Origin: Tolypothrix sp. NIES-4075
Lineage (GTDB): Bacteria; Cyanobacteriota; Cyanobacteriia; Cyanobacteriales; Nostocaceae
NCBI RefSeq assembly: GCF_002218085.1
Contig: NZ_BDUC01000002.1
Location: 744,001-808,000 of the forward strand
DNA length: 64,000 nucleotides
Direction of reading: 5' to 3'
Part shown: piece after piece, positions 6,964-15,982 of the stretch
Layout of the letters: each line of letters begins with the position of its first letter
How positions within the stretch are numbered: the first letter of the stretch is position 1
Notes under the pieces: generated by a model
The model's input: only the letters and a program-made list of their open reading frames with translations
What the model was told of the DNA's origin: nothing
Database searches by the model: none
Program-made: the position numbers and the translations under genes

Positions 6964-9585
6964 TTACATCATATGTAATGGGTCTACATCTATTGTCAAG
7001 CTAACAGATGCAGGACAAAGCGATCGCACTTCTTCCCAATCTGGCAATTGTGGCAAAGCATCAGGGGCAAACTTAATTAATATCTGCCAGCGATAACGAT
7101 TTGCTACTCTTAAAATACTCGCAGGTGCTGGTCCCAATATCTCAAATCCCTCTCTGGAATTCAAAGTTGTTGCGATAATTTGCGCGGCATTTTGTACTTG
7201 AATCGCATCTAAACTACTTAAGCGCAATAAAATCAATCTCCCATAAGGAGGATAATTTAAAGCTTGTCTTTGTTCTAATTCCGTATGAATAAAAGACTCA
7301 TAATCATGCCTTTGCACTGCTTCAATTACTGGATGTTCGGGTGTGTAAGTTTGGATAATTGCCTTACCAGGATCGTCACCTCTACCAGCACGTCCGGCTA
7401 CTTGGGTTAAAGTTTGAAATGCGCGTTCGCTGGCGCGATAATCTGATAAATTTAACAACCCATCAGCCGCAACTACACCGACTAATGTGACTTGGGGCAA
7501 ATCTAATCCTTTGGTGAGCATTTGCGTACCTATTAATAATTCAGCTTCACCGTTGGCAAATTTAGTTAATAGCGTGCGGTGTGCGCCTTTATTGCGGGTG
7601 GTATCGCTATCAAACCGAATGAAACGCAATTCGGGAAACTGTCGCGCTAATTCTTGGGCGACTCGCTGCGTACCGCTACCAAAGAATTTTAAGTAAGGCG
7701 AACTGCATTCGGGACAATTTTGAGGATGCGATCGCGCAAAGTTACAGTAATGACAGCGCAATAATTGCGGCGCTCCTTCTTCGGTATGATGATACGCTAG
7801 CGAAACATCACAATGAGGACATTCCAGCACATATCCGCAACTGCGGCAAGACACAAAAGTACTGTGTCCCCGGCGATGGATAAATAAAATTCCCTGTTGT
7901 TGCCTTTCTTGCAACTGTAGCAAAGCCGATTGCAGCGACCTACTAAATATAGAACGATTTCCCTGCTGCAACTCTAGTCGCATATCCACCACTTCCACCG
8001 GCGGTAAAGGACGCGAGTAAATGCGTTCGGGGAGGGGGAGGTAGTGATGGGGAGATGGGGAGGCAGGGGAGGCAGGGGAGGCAGGGGAAGCAGGGGAAGC
8101 AGGGGAAGATAGGGGAGACAAGGGAGAAAAGATGCTTCCTTGTCGTCCCTCCTCCCTGACGCTTAACCAACTTTCTAACGAAGGGGTGGCGGAACCTAAA
8201 ATTAAAGGACAATTTTCTAATTCGGCTCGCCATTTGGCTACGGTTCGCGCGTGGTAGGTGGGGATGGGTGAGTCTTGTTTAAAGCTGCTGTCGTGTTCTT
8301 CGTCTAAGATGATTAAACCCAAGTTTGGCAAAGGTGCAAAAACGGCGCTTCGAGTGCCGATGACTACTTGCGCTTCTCCTGTGAGCATTTGTCGCCAGGT
8401 ATCGTAACGTTCACCGTCATTTAGAGCGCTGTGATAAACGCTGACTTTGTTACCAAATCTAGCGCGAAAGCGATCGGTTAATTGCGGTGTAAGTCCAATT
8501 TCTGGAACTAAAACGAGGGCAGATTTATTTTGATTGAGTAGGGGTGCGATCGCTTGCAAATATACTTCGGTTTTTCCGGAACCTGTCACCCCATGCAATA
8601 AAACTTCAGCATATCCATTTAGTTGATTTATTGTTGCTAACGCTTGCGATTGAGCTTGTGTTAATGATTTCGCTTGCTCGGAATTTATTCCACTCGCCGG
8701 AGTTTCCCTTCGCAATATTTCCCGTTCTTGAATAACAATATAACCCTTTATTTCCAGCGTTTTTAGGGTAGAAGAACTAGTACTACAAATTTGCAATAAT
8801 TCAGTTTGCCATAACTCGCCGCCGTGTCGCCGCAATACTTCTAAAATTTCTCTTTGGCGAGTTGTTAAGTCACGATCAAAGCTACTTCCTACCATTGTGA
8901 CTGCTTTTTGCAGCTTTGGTTTAATCTGTTGTGGCGGTTCTAAATAGCTTTGTACCATACCGCATCGCGACAACTCGCGTACTCCTCGATATGCTCCCTT
9001 GACTTTTTGCTGAAGGTAGGTGAAGCTGTAATCTCCTGCTGCTGAGGAACGCAGAAGTTCTACAATTTGCCGCGCTGCATTCGACAAGAAAGCTTCAGTA
9101 GTGGAAGAATTAAGGGATGTGTCTGTTAAAACCAAACGAATACGCCGTTGCGATCGCCCTAATAATCCCGGCGGTAATGCGACTCGTATCACTTGAATTA
9201 GTTGTGTGTAATAATACTGCGATACCCTTTCTATCAGTGTCCAGTAGTTATCTTGAAAAAAACCGCTATGAATTACATCTTCGACATCTCTTATTTTTTC
9301 TCGTGGTATGTCCTTGTGTGGTTGTGTTAATAATCGAATGGCGATCGCTCCTAACTGTTGCGCTCCGAATGGCACACTTAAAATATCTCCTGGTTTTACT
9401 TCTAACCGTTCTGGGATTCGATACGTAAACAGTTTTTCCTTATCTTCCTGTGTTGCAGCTTGTGTTGAGCTTCTCGGACAGTCTACCAGCACTTCGATCC
9501 ACTGCTCAACAGCTTTGCCCGATTCGTATGAACTACTCGGTTCGGCTACTACCAATGGAAATAAACTTACGCCATTACTATACAT
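6964..9585 (-). CDS. priA: Primosomal protein N' (replication restart helicase PriA)
   Basis: PriA, 873 residues, is the 3'-5' helicase that reloads the replisome at stalled forks. An N-terminal DNA-binding region comes first. The Walker A motif GVTGSGKTE is at about residue 333, the DEEH box follows, and eight zinc-binding cysteines (CRSCGYVLECPHC, then CHYCN and CPEC) come after. TQMLTKGLDLP and AGRAGRG mark the second RecA lobe. E. coli PriA has 732 residues. Much of the excess is a Ser/Pro/Ala-rich insert at about residues 485-515, encoded by a 9-bp satellite, after GSATPSLESW in the helicase. The frame is intact. Confidence 0.95.
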   Translation of the reverse strand: MYSNGVSLFPLVVAEPSSSYESGKAVEQWIEVLVDCPRSSTQAATQEDKEKLFTYRIPERLEVKPGDILSVPFGAQQLGAIAIRLLTQPHKDIPREKIRDVEDVIHSGFFQDNYWTLIERVSQYYYTQLIQVIRVALPPGLLGRSQRRIRLVLTDTSLNSSTTEAFLSNAARQIVELLRSSAAGDYSFTYLQQKVKGAYRGVRELSRCGMVQSYLEPPQQIKPKLQKAVTMVGSSFDRDLTTRQREILEVLRRHGGELWQTELLQICSTSSSTLKTLEIKGYIVIQEREILRRETPASGINSEQAKSLTQAQSQALATINQLNGYAEVLLHGVTGSGKTEVYLQAIAPLLNQNKSALVLVPEIGLTPQLTDRFRARFGNKVSVYHSALNDGERYDTWRQMLTGEAQVVIGTRSAVFAPLPNLGLIILDEEHDSSFKQDSPIPTYHARTVAKWRAELENCPLILGSATPSLESWLSVREEGRQGSIFSPLSPLSSPASPASPASPASPASPSPHHYLPLPERIYSRPLPPVEVVDMRLELQQGNRSIFSRSLQSALLQLQERQQQGILFIHRRGHSTFVSCRSCGYVLECPHCDVSLAYHHTEEGAPQLLRCHYCNFARSHPQNCPECSSPYLKFFGSGTQRVAQELARQFPELRFIRFDSDTTRNKGAHRTLLTKFANGEAELLIGTQMLTKGLDLPQVTLVGVVAADGLLNLSDYRASERAFQTLTQVAGRAGRGDDPGKAIIQTYTPEHPVIEAVQRHDYESFIHTELEQRQALNYPPYGRLILLRLSSLDAIQVQNAAQIIATTLNSREGFEILGPAPASILRVANRYRWQILIKFAPDALPQLPDWEEVRSLCPASVSLTIDVDPLHMM
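8048..8133. repeat. 9-bp in-frame satellite inside priA
   Basis: Five tandem 9-bp units lie at 8061-8105 (aggcagggg three times, aagcagggg twice), flanked by related purine-rich sequence. The minus-strand reading gives repeated Ala-Ser-Pro triplets. Because the unit is nine bases, copy-number change keeps the reading frame. Confidence 0.9.
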
Positions 9586-10380
9586 AGCTTTTCAATTAAT
9601 AGACTGTTATTGCCTGTGCGTTTTGGTCAGAATTCACTCTTCTAAATTAACTTTAACTTTTGCCATTTATTAAGACGAATTGTATTTCGCAATACTTTTA
9701 TCCCTTATAATACTTGATAAGTTTCCTTTTATGTAATTTATCGGTCAAACTAATCTCAACTCCAGACGGAAATAAATATTTAATGTCCGATCTAAAAAAA
9801 AATCAAATCATCTTCGCTTACTCCTAAAAGCTGTCTCCATATACTAAGTAAGGTATAGGGCTTTTCCACCTATTGATAGATATTCAGCCCTTTCAGTATA
9901 TGGGATGCTGTAATTCAACAGAAATATAGCTCAAGTTTAGACAGCCCACATATTAGTATTTTCATTCGGAAGTTGGCAGCGGTTGCATTAACACCAAAAA
10001 GAAGACTCTGAAGTATTTAACCAAGAAGGAAGGCAGAAAAAATAAAAAGGTAGAGAAAAATATAGGAAGATTTAATGTTTAAGGATGATTACGAAAAATA
10101 TTTATATTTGTTAAGGTTGATAAAGTTTGAAAAATTGACAGATTTGCTAATAAACAAAAGAAAGAGGAATATATGTGTTGATGCAAGTAGATATTTGAAA
10201 GTGCAAATACCAGTATTGATTTTTGAATTATATGCAACAGGAAGTATGAAATGAAAGATACAGACTGAATGTCGCGTTTAATGAGACATTAGCAGAAACC
10301 TATATTTTGCTATAAGACAGGTGCATTTGTTCCTTAGGGAAAACTACCAAACCTCAAGAAAAAGCAGCTGTCATTTAATT
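9586..10380. other. Long AT-rich gap before the sigma factor gene
   Basis: This stretch of about 795 bases between the divergent priA and sigma genes has no supported gene. It holds the hairpin at 9837-9903. A TTGACA at 10136-10141 has no clear -10 box at the right distance. It must contain the promoters of both flanking genes. Confidence 0.5.
9837..9903. other. Nested inverted repeat, possible structured RNA
   Basis: Outer arms are ccatatact (9837-9845) and agtatatgg (9895-9903); inner arms are agggct (9857-9862) and agccct (9886-9891). The nesting suggests one interrupted stem with a loop of about 23 bases. It is not one of the window's dispersed palindromes. No promoter or known RNA family is recognised. 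Confidence 0.4.
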
Positions 10381-11550
10381 ATGTACCAAACAAAGCAACA
10401 ATCCCTTAAGGAAACTATGAATATTGCTGAATTGGGAACAATGGAATTACTAGTAGAAAATGCTGTTGAGAGTGAAGTACCACTCGAACTAGAAGCAGTA
10501 GCAGATGAATATAGCGCGATCGCCGAATCTCTAGTAGAAACAGATGAACGCGATGGCGATCAAATGGCGGCAGCGCGACCATCCGGATATAATAAAACCG
10601 AGCATGATGATGCTGTCGGCGCGTTTTTTAAAGAAATGGCGCGTTATCCTTTACTCAAAGCCGACGAAGAAGTGGAATTAGCGCGGCGAGTGCGGTTTAA
10701 TGAAGAAGTAAGGGAATTACAAGTTTCGTTGAGCGAAAAATTGGGTGAACAAGCTAGTAAGGAAAAAGTCGCATCCTCACTAGAAATGACCGAAAAGCAA
10801 CTAGAAAGTCGCTTGTATCAAGGTAGAGTAGCGAAGCGGAAAATGATTCGCTCAAATCTACGGTTGGTAGTGTCAATTGCGAAACGATATCTCAATCGCG
10901 GAGTACCTTTTTTGGATTTAATTCAGGAAGGGGCAATGGGGTTAAATCGCGCTACAGAAAAATTCGATCCAGATAAGGGATATAAATTTTCGACATACGC
11001 TTATTGGTGGATTAGACAAGCAATTACGCGAGCGATCGCTAATGATGCGCGGACAATTCGCTTACCAATCCATATTGTTGAAAAACTTAACAAACTCAAA
11101 AAAGCGCAACGCGAACTCAAACAAAAACTTTGTCGCAATCCCACAGAAGCGGAAATGGCAGAGGTTTTAGAAATACCTTTGCCACAACTACGTCAACTAC
11201 AACAACTACGTCGCCAAGCACTTTCTCTCAACCACCGCGTCGGTAAAGAAGAAGACACGGAATTGATGGATTTGTTAGAAGACGAAGATAATCAATCTCC
11301 CGAAGCAAAAATGAATGAAAACATGATGCGTCAGGAGATTTGGGAAGTCTTGGGTGATGTGTTGACACCACGAGAAAAAGACGTAATTTCTCTGCGGTAT
11401 GGTTTGACTACCAGCGAACCGTGTACCTTAGAAGAAGTAGGCAATATGTTTAATTTGTCTCGCGAACGAGTACGACAAATTCAAAGCAAAGCCATGCGAA
11501 AATTGCGCCGTCCTCACATAGCTAAACGCTTGAAAGGTTGGTTGGTTTAA
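10381..11550 (+). CDS. RNA polymerase sigma-70 family factor (group 2-like)
   Basis: A primary-type or group 2 sigma factor of 389 residues from ATG 10381. Region 1.2 is the DDAVGAFFKEMARYPLL block; regions 2.1-2.4 run from IRSNLRLVVSIAKRYLNRG to YAYWWIRQAITRAIAND. Region 3 follows. Region 4.2 is LEEVGNMFNLSRERVRQIQS near the C-terminus. Cyanobacteria have several such factors for light, carbon and nitrogen stress; which one this is cannot be settled here. A GTG at 10321 would add 20 residues, and a third start lies at ATG 10417. A very acidic N-terminal region of about 70 residues precedes region 1.2. Confidence 0.9.
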   Translation: MYQTKQQSLKETMNIAELGTMELLVENAVESEVPLELEAVADEYSAIAESLVETDERDGDQMAAARPSGYNKTEHDDAVGAFFKEMARYPLLKADEEVELARRVRFNEEVRELQVSLSEKLGEQASKEKVASSLEMTEKQLESRLYQGRVAKRKMIRSNLRLVVSIAKRYLNRGVPFLDLIQEGAMGLNRATEKFDPDKGYKFSTYAYWWIRQAITRAIANDARTIRLPIHIVEKLNKLKKAQRELKQKLCRNPTEAEMAEVLEIPLPQLRQLQQLRRQALSLNHRVGKEEDTELMDLLEDEDNQSPEAKMNENMMRQEIWEVLGDVLTPREKDVISLRYGLTTSEPCTLEEVGNMFNLSRERVRQIQSKAMRKLRRPHIAKRLKGWLV

Positions 11551-11552
11551 TT

Positions 11553-11587
11553 GGTCAAAGTAGGTCAAAGTAGGTCAAAGTAGGTCA
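11553..11587. repeat. 10-bp tandem repeat ggtcaaagta
   Basis: Three perfect copies of ggtcaaagta (11553-11582) and a partial fourth lie between the sigma gene stop and the acetyltransferase. Confidence 0.85.
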
Positions 11588-11616
11588 TGGGACTATTAAC
11601 TTTGGACTATTGACTA

Positions 11617-12105
11617 ATGACTTCTTGTCGCGATTTGAATTTGCGGTTTGCTGAACCAGCAGATTGCACTGTCCTGTTTGAATTAATTCAGGCGTTGGCA
11701 GAGTATGAAAAATTATCTCATGCCGTTACTGGTAATGCTCAATCTCTAAAAGAGCATTTATTTGGCTCTAATAAATATGTTGAAGCGATTTTAGCAGAAT
11801 ATGCAGGGCAAGCTGTCGGCTTTGCCCTGTTTTTTCATAATTATTCCACATTTCTCACCAAACCAGGAATTTATTTAGAAGATTTGTTTGTTTTACCGAA
11901 ATATCGACGAAAAGGTATTGGCAAAGCTTTGTTGACAAAGTTAGCTCAAATAGCCGTGCAAAGAAATTGTGGACGCTTAGAGTGGAGTGTTTTGGATTGG
12001 AACGAGCCAGCGATCGCATTCTACCGCAGCATGGGAGCCTCTATTTTAGATGATTGGCGAATTTGTCGGGTTACAGAATTCGGGGAGTGGTTAGTGGATA
12101 GTTGA
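11617..12105 (+). CDS. GNAT family N-acetyltransferase
   Basis: A 162-residue Gcn5-related acetyltransferase. The acetyl-CoA site is visible as EDLFVLPKYRRKGIGKALL (about 90-108), with the R/Q-x-x-G-x-G/A pattern as RRKGIG. LEWSVLDWNEPAIAFYRSMGA (about 127-147) is the usual motif B region with the catalytic-side tyrosine. The closest style is the SSAT-like diamine acetyltransferase group, but the substrate is not fixed by sequence. It starts 66 bases after the sigma gene, across a repeat, so co-transcription is possible. The 3' end runs into a ggggagt repeat that supplies the last codons. Confidence 0.9.
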   Translation: MTSCRDLNLRFAEPADCTVLFELIQALAEYEKLSHAVTGNAQSLKEHLFGSNKYVEAILAEYAGQAVGFALFFHNYSTFLTKPGIYLEDLFVLPKYRRKGIGKALLTKLAQIAVQRNCGRLEWSVLDWNEPAIAFYRSMGASILDDWRICRVTEFGEWLVDS

Positions 12106-12235
12106 TAGTGGGGAGTGGGGGAGTGGGGAGTGGGGAGTGGTTAGGATAATTCTTGACAACCACCAACCACTAACAACCATCCACTAACAACCATCCACCA
12201 TCCACTAACAACCAACCACCAACAACCAACAAAAC
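12100..12235. repeat. Purine-rich and caacca-type short repeats
   Basis: Units of ggggagt (12110-12140) are followed by ccaccaac, ctaacaac and catccac heptamer-like units (12158-12233). No gene is supported; the minus-strand frame through it has only repeat content. Confidence 0.8.
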
Positions 12236-12342
12236 CGCTAAGTTTGACAGCTTGTCTTTTGACGAAGGTAATCGAGCAACTGAAAATTATGAAGGATATT
12301 ACAGTGAATAGTCCTTTTTTTTGCAGAGAGAGAGAACACGAG

Positions 12343-12678
12343 ATGAAAAAGATTCTTTCGGTATTGTTGTTATGCGTAACAATTTTTACCTTTGCCTTCA
12401 ACAGTCCAGCTTTAGCAGACGCAGTTAGTGGAAAGAAAATTTTTACCGCTAATTGCGCTTCTTGTCATGCTGGTGGTAAAAACTTAGTTCAAGCTCAAAA
12501 AACTCTGAAGAAAGAAGCTTTAGAAAAGTATGGCATGAACTCACAAGAAGCGATTATTGCCCAAGTTACCAATGGTAAAGGTGCTATGCCAGCTTTTAAA
12601 GCTCGTTTAAAACAGGCTCAGATTGAAGATGTAGCTGCTTACGTGTTGGATCAGGCTAACAATAAAGGTTGGAAGTAA
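12343..12678 (+). CDS. petJ: Cytochrome c6
   Basis: A soluble c-type cytochrome of 111 residues that carries electrons in the thylakoid lumen from cytochrome b6f to photosystem I or to an oxidase. A signal peptide covers residues 1-25, ending SPALA before DAVSGKKIF. The heme site CASCH lies 14 residues into the mature part. The axial methionine is in GAMPAF. The mature length of about 86 fits cytochrome c6. The ATG at 12343 is chosen because it starts the signal peptide and follows a purine-rich agagagagaacacgag stretch; an in-frame upstream ATG at 12288 would add 18 unlikely residues. Confidence 0.93.
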   Translation: MKKILSVLLLCVTIFTFAFNSPALADAVSGKKIFTANCASCHAGGKNLVQAQKTLKKEALEKYGMNSQEAIIAQVTNGKGAMPAFKARLKQAQIEDVAAYVLDQANNKGWK

Positions 12679-12691
12679 AGAACAGCTAAGA

Positions 12692-12720
12692 GTAGAGACG
12701 CGATGTTCCTCGCGTCTGTA
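12692..12720. repeat. gtagagacgcg palindrome
   Basis: The arms agacgcga (12696-12703) and tcgcgtct (12710-12717) form a hairpin 14 bases after the petJ stop. It belongs to the gtagagac family and may serve as the petJ terminator. Confidence 0.65.
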
Positions 12721-12953
12721 AAAAAGTCAGGAGTCAGAATGCAATTTTTGAGGTTTTTATTTCCATAGGTAGTTGACGCTTACATATATTTATGATTTTA
12801 GTGTGGGGGTGCAAAAACACGGTTTATTTATCCCACGCAAAGCGTTATATACGATACTGGATTCTGGCTCCTGAATCCGGAATTTTTTCTGGGTAAATAT
12901 GCCTTACCTACTGCTGCATGTTTTGCAAAAAAACTAAATTGGGAGATTTGTTT

Positions 12954-13856
12954 ATGAATCGCTGCTATCGGTTCATTCTTAGTTTTATGATGGCGATCGC
13001 TCTCAATTTTGTCACTTTCAGCGCTGAGGCTACACCGATTGCTAGCGACTTGTTGAAGTTGGGTGCAGATAATATGCAACGCGGCAATTATCAAGAAGCA
13101 ATTCCATATTTAACTGAGGCGATTCAGCTTGAAAGTAATTTTGCCGCAGCTTATAGCGATCGCTGTCTTGCGTATCTTCAATTACAAGATTACCATAGTG
13201 CGATCGCAGATTGTACAAAAGCGATAAATTTTGCTCCGAAAAATGCTGAAGCTTATTTGAATCGCGGATTAGCACACTACAGACAAGGTAATTATCTAGC
13301 TGCAATGGCGGATAATTTTGAAGCGATCGCTCTCAAACCGCATGATTTTCGAGCTTACTACAATCGCGGCATCACCACTGCTATGTTGGGGAATCAAGTT
13401 GAGGCGATCGGCGATTACAATAAAGCTTTGTCGATAATTCCGCAGAATTTGCAAGCTCTACAAGCGGATATATATAATGACAGAGGGTTAGCGCGTTTAG
13501 AGTTGGCAGATTTGCAAGCAGCGATGCTCGACTTTGATAAAGCAATTCGCCTCAATGCCAAAGATTATAGAGCTTATTTTAACCGAGCTTGCGCTTGCAC
13601 GAGAACCGGGGATATTTTGGGTGCAGTGCGCGATTTTTCGGAGGTAATTAGACTTAATCCTAGTAATGCTCAGGCTTATGTTAACCGAGGAGTTGCCCGA
13701 CATTGGTTAGGATATCACCAAGCGGCGATCGCTGACTTAGAAAAAGCAGCTCAACGCTTTGGAAACACAGAGAAAGTCGCTTACCAAAAAACTCTCGATT
13801 TACTTAAAGTTGTCCAAGAACATATACCATCGCAAGCAGAGATTGCACTGCTTTAA
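12954..13856 (+). CDS. Exported tetratricopeptide repeat protein
   Basis: A 300-residue protein with a signal peptide (residues 1-25, ending SAEA) and about seven TPR units from residue 30 on, with typical phrases such as AYLNRGLAHYRQGNYLAAMAD and AYFNRACACTRTGDILGAVRDF. TPR arrays bind proteins; location would be periplasm or lumen. The ATG at 12954 is chosen for the signal peptide and a gggag ribosome site nine bases upstream. HIP1 sites are dense inside the gene. The partner is unknown. Confidence 0.85.
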   Translation: MNRCYRFILSFMMAIALNFVTFSAEATPIASDLLKLGADNMQRGNYQEAIPYLTEAIQLESNFAAAYSDRCLAYLQLQDYHSAIADCTKAINFAPKNAEAYLNRGLAHYRQGNYLAAMADNFEAIALKPHDFRAYYNRGITTAMLGNQVEAIGDYNKALSIIPQNLQALQADIYNDRGLARLELADLQAAMLDFDKAIRLNAKDYRAYFNRACACTRTGDILGAVRDFSEVIRLNPSNAQAYVNRGVARHWLGYHQAAIADLEKAAQRFGNTEKVAYQKTLDLLKVVQEHIPSQAEIALL

Positions 13857-14056
13857 GAGCATCTCAATGCAGCAATACCCAGCACTCTTAGTGTGGTATT
13901 TTGGCGATCGCGTAGTGTCTCACAGGACAAGGTGTTGTTAAAGAAACTCGGTTTTTCCTATTGACATCTAAAACTTGACAAGATATTATATAGATAATGG
14001 AAAAGGTCTGGACATATAGACTCTATCCGGAAGAATTCAACTTGCGAACTTTGCTC

Positions 14057-15703
14057 TTAACGACGCAACAAGAGGAAAGCAATTAATCCAACTAGAAAAC
14101 AAAACGCAAATTGCACCCAACGCTTCTGGGTAAAGTTGATAAATCTCTCTTTTATTCCCACAGATAGGGAAGAGGGTGTATTAATTTGGGCGATGCGAGC
14201 TTGGGCGTATTCTTGTAATGGTGTATAGTTAATTTCGGCAGCGAGTGTCGCAGCTTCATTTAAAGAATTAATTGCCGCGTTTGATTCTCCCATGTTTAAC
14301 TGTGCATCAGCGATAAACAGCAAATTGAGACTTTGACTATATATATGAGCAATTTGCATGTAGAGATTTTGAGCTTGCTGGAGATATAAGAGTGCTTGCT
14401 GGGGGTTGTCTTGCAACTTACCAAATTCTTGGAGGATATTTGCTTCACCTAAGCGATCGCCTATTTCGCGGTAGAATTGCAAAGCTGATTCGTAGCGACT
14501 TAAAGCTTCATCACTCCGTTTGAGAAATTGTAAAACATCACCAATCGCTTTTAAAGTGTTTGCTTCACCTAAGCGTGCGCCTATATCGCGGTAGAATTGC
14601 AAAGCTGATTCGTAGCGACTTAAAGCTTCATCACTCCGTTTGAGAAATTGTAAAACATCACCAATCGCTTGTAATGTGTTTGCTTCACCTAAGCGATCGC
14701 CTATTTCGCGGTAGAATTGCAAAGCTGATTCGTAGCGACTTAAAGCTTCATCACTCCGTTTGAGAAATTGTAAAACATCACCAATCGCTTGTAATGTGTT
14801 TGCTTCACCTAAGCGATCGCCTATATCGCGGTACAATTCTAATGCCTGTTGATAACAATCCTCAGCTTGTGTGACATCATCTCTAAGTTCAAAATAGAGA
14901 TTCCCCAAATTTTCCAAACTACTAGCCAAATCAGCCTTTAACTCTAACTTTTTTTGCAGCGCAATAGCTTTTTCATATGCTTGAATTGCCAATTTGCGAT
15001 CTTGGGAACTGCGATCGCGTTGTTGATAGGATGAAGCCAAACTATCATATAATGTTGCCAGTAAAGGTGCTTCTTTGCCTTCAGCCTCAATTTGCGAAAT
15101 CAATCGTAATATTTCTTCCAAAGGTAAACCGCCGATTTCCTTTGGTACACTCTTCAATAATGTATGTTGTGATGAAGAAATATTCTCTGTTTTTATTGAA
15201 GTAGACTCTCTTGTAAACCAAAACACCCCACCTCGCCAACTCCAAAAATCCGGCGATCGTTGTGCTAAACTAACCAGCATTGGTTCATTTAACCACAAAA
15301 CAATTGGGAAAAGAAACTCTCGCAGTCCCTCCCTTGTCCACTGTAAGTAGCCAAAAAACTTATCTTGGTCGGATTTTGGGTTGTCAAGCTTCACTGATAG
15401 CAGTTCATCCAATCCTAACACCGTAATCACAGCTGATTTATCTGGCTGCAAATTTTCCTTTGCAACCAACTGCGCCAGTGCATAGCGTAAACTAGGATCT
15501 TGTGTGCGTACCCTTACCCGATAGGTAAGAAAATCCTGCTGTCTGAGTTCAGTTTCGTATTGATTAATTAAGATTTCGCGCAAATTACGGTCATCGCAAA
15601 CTGCAATCAGCAAGTTGAGAATACCCTGGCTAGCTTCTAAAGCTACAATTAACTTCTGATAATTCCGTTGATTTTCCGCTTTTACATCATCAATTGTTGA
15701 CAT
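14057..15703 (-). CDS. Tail-anchored TPR protein with an NTPase-partner-type N-terminus
   Basis: A 548-residue protein. Residues 1-170 form a domain with WLNEPMLVSLAQRSPDFWSWRGGVFWF, a phrase common in cyanobacterial proteins encoded beside AAA/STAND-type NTPases; it has no P-loop of its own. Residues 195-500 are TPR units, of which three are almost identical in DNA. A single helix FAFCFLVGLIAFLLL followed by RR ends the protein, which suggests a tail anchor. The start ATG overlaps by one base the stop (TAATG) of a decayed upstream frame, so it was once translationally coupled to it. Function is probably protein scaffolding; not known. Confidence 0.8.
   Translation of the reverse strand: MSTIDDVKAENQRNYQKLIVALEASQGILNLLIAVCDDRNLREILINQYETELRQQDFLTYRVRVRTQDPSLRYALAQLVAKENLQPDKSAVITVLGLDELLSVKLDNPKSDQDKFFGYLQWTREGLREFLFPIVLWLNEPMLVSLAQRSPDFWSWRGGVFWFTRESTSIKTENISSSQHTLLKSVPKEIGGLPLEEILRLISQIEAEGKEAPLLATLYDSLASSYQQRDRSSQDRKLAIQAYEKAIALQKKLELKADLASSLENLGNLYFELRDDVTQAEDCYQQALELYRDIGDRLGEANTLQAIGDVLQFLKRSDEALSRYESALQFYREIGDRLGEANTLQAIGDVLQFLKRSDEALSRYESALQFYRDIGARLGEANTLKAIGDVLQFLKRSDEALSRYESALQFYREIGDRLGEANILQEFGKLQDNPQQALLYLQQAQNLYMQIAHIYSQSLNLLFIADAQLNMGESNAAINSLNEAATLAAEINYTPLQEYAQARIAQINTPSSLSVGIKERFINFTQKRWVQFAFCFLVGLIAFLLLRR
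14461..14820. repeat. Three near-identical 120-bp TPR-coding units
   Basis: Units at 14461-14580, 14581-14700 and 14701-14820 differ at only a few bases. Each encodes 40 residues of the GDRLGEANTLQAIGDVLQFL type. Near identity at silent positions points to recent amplification. Confidence 0.9.
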
Positions 15704-15957
15704 TATGTAATTAACTGCTTGCGCTTGAGTATATCTACCACAATTGGATGCACATCATACCACAAATCATCATTTTCATATTCCAACACATACAATCCGT
15801 GCAGCAGCGAGAGAAACTCGTCACTTTTGGCATCTTTAGGTGTCAGGTTTTCCTAGGTCGTTACTAATATGCTATACAAATTTTCACCCAAGGGACGGGC
15901 AAATTCATTAGTGTGTTGGTTCACAACACAAGTGTTTTGGTTCAGAACACAAGTCCA
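15703..15957 (-). pseudogene. 3' remnant of the NTPase-type partner of the TPR gene
   Basis: Read on the minus strand, this frame ends with TPKDAKSDEFLSLLHGLYV and then DDLWYDVHPIVVDILKR before a stop that overlaps the TPR gene start by one base. Upstream in the same frame are FARPLGENLYSILVTT and then an in-frame TAG (15853-15855). About 84 codons remain; the rest of the gene is missing, replaced at about 15958 by amidase-related sequence. Two imperfect 21-bp repeats (acttgtgttctgaacca / acttgtgttgtgaacca) lie at 15914-15957. I take it as the tail of a lost partner ATPase, based on the phrases and coupling; the family call is inference. Confidence 0.65.
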
Positions 15958-15982
15958 TTAGCAACCAAGCAAGCAAATTGTT

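Noticed and set aside
12141..12401. Minus-strand frame across the petJ start
   Set aside because: It is antisense to petJ, and its C-terminal half is only short tandem repeat.
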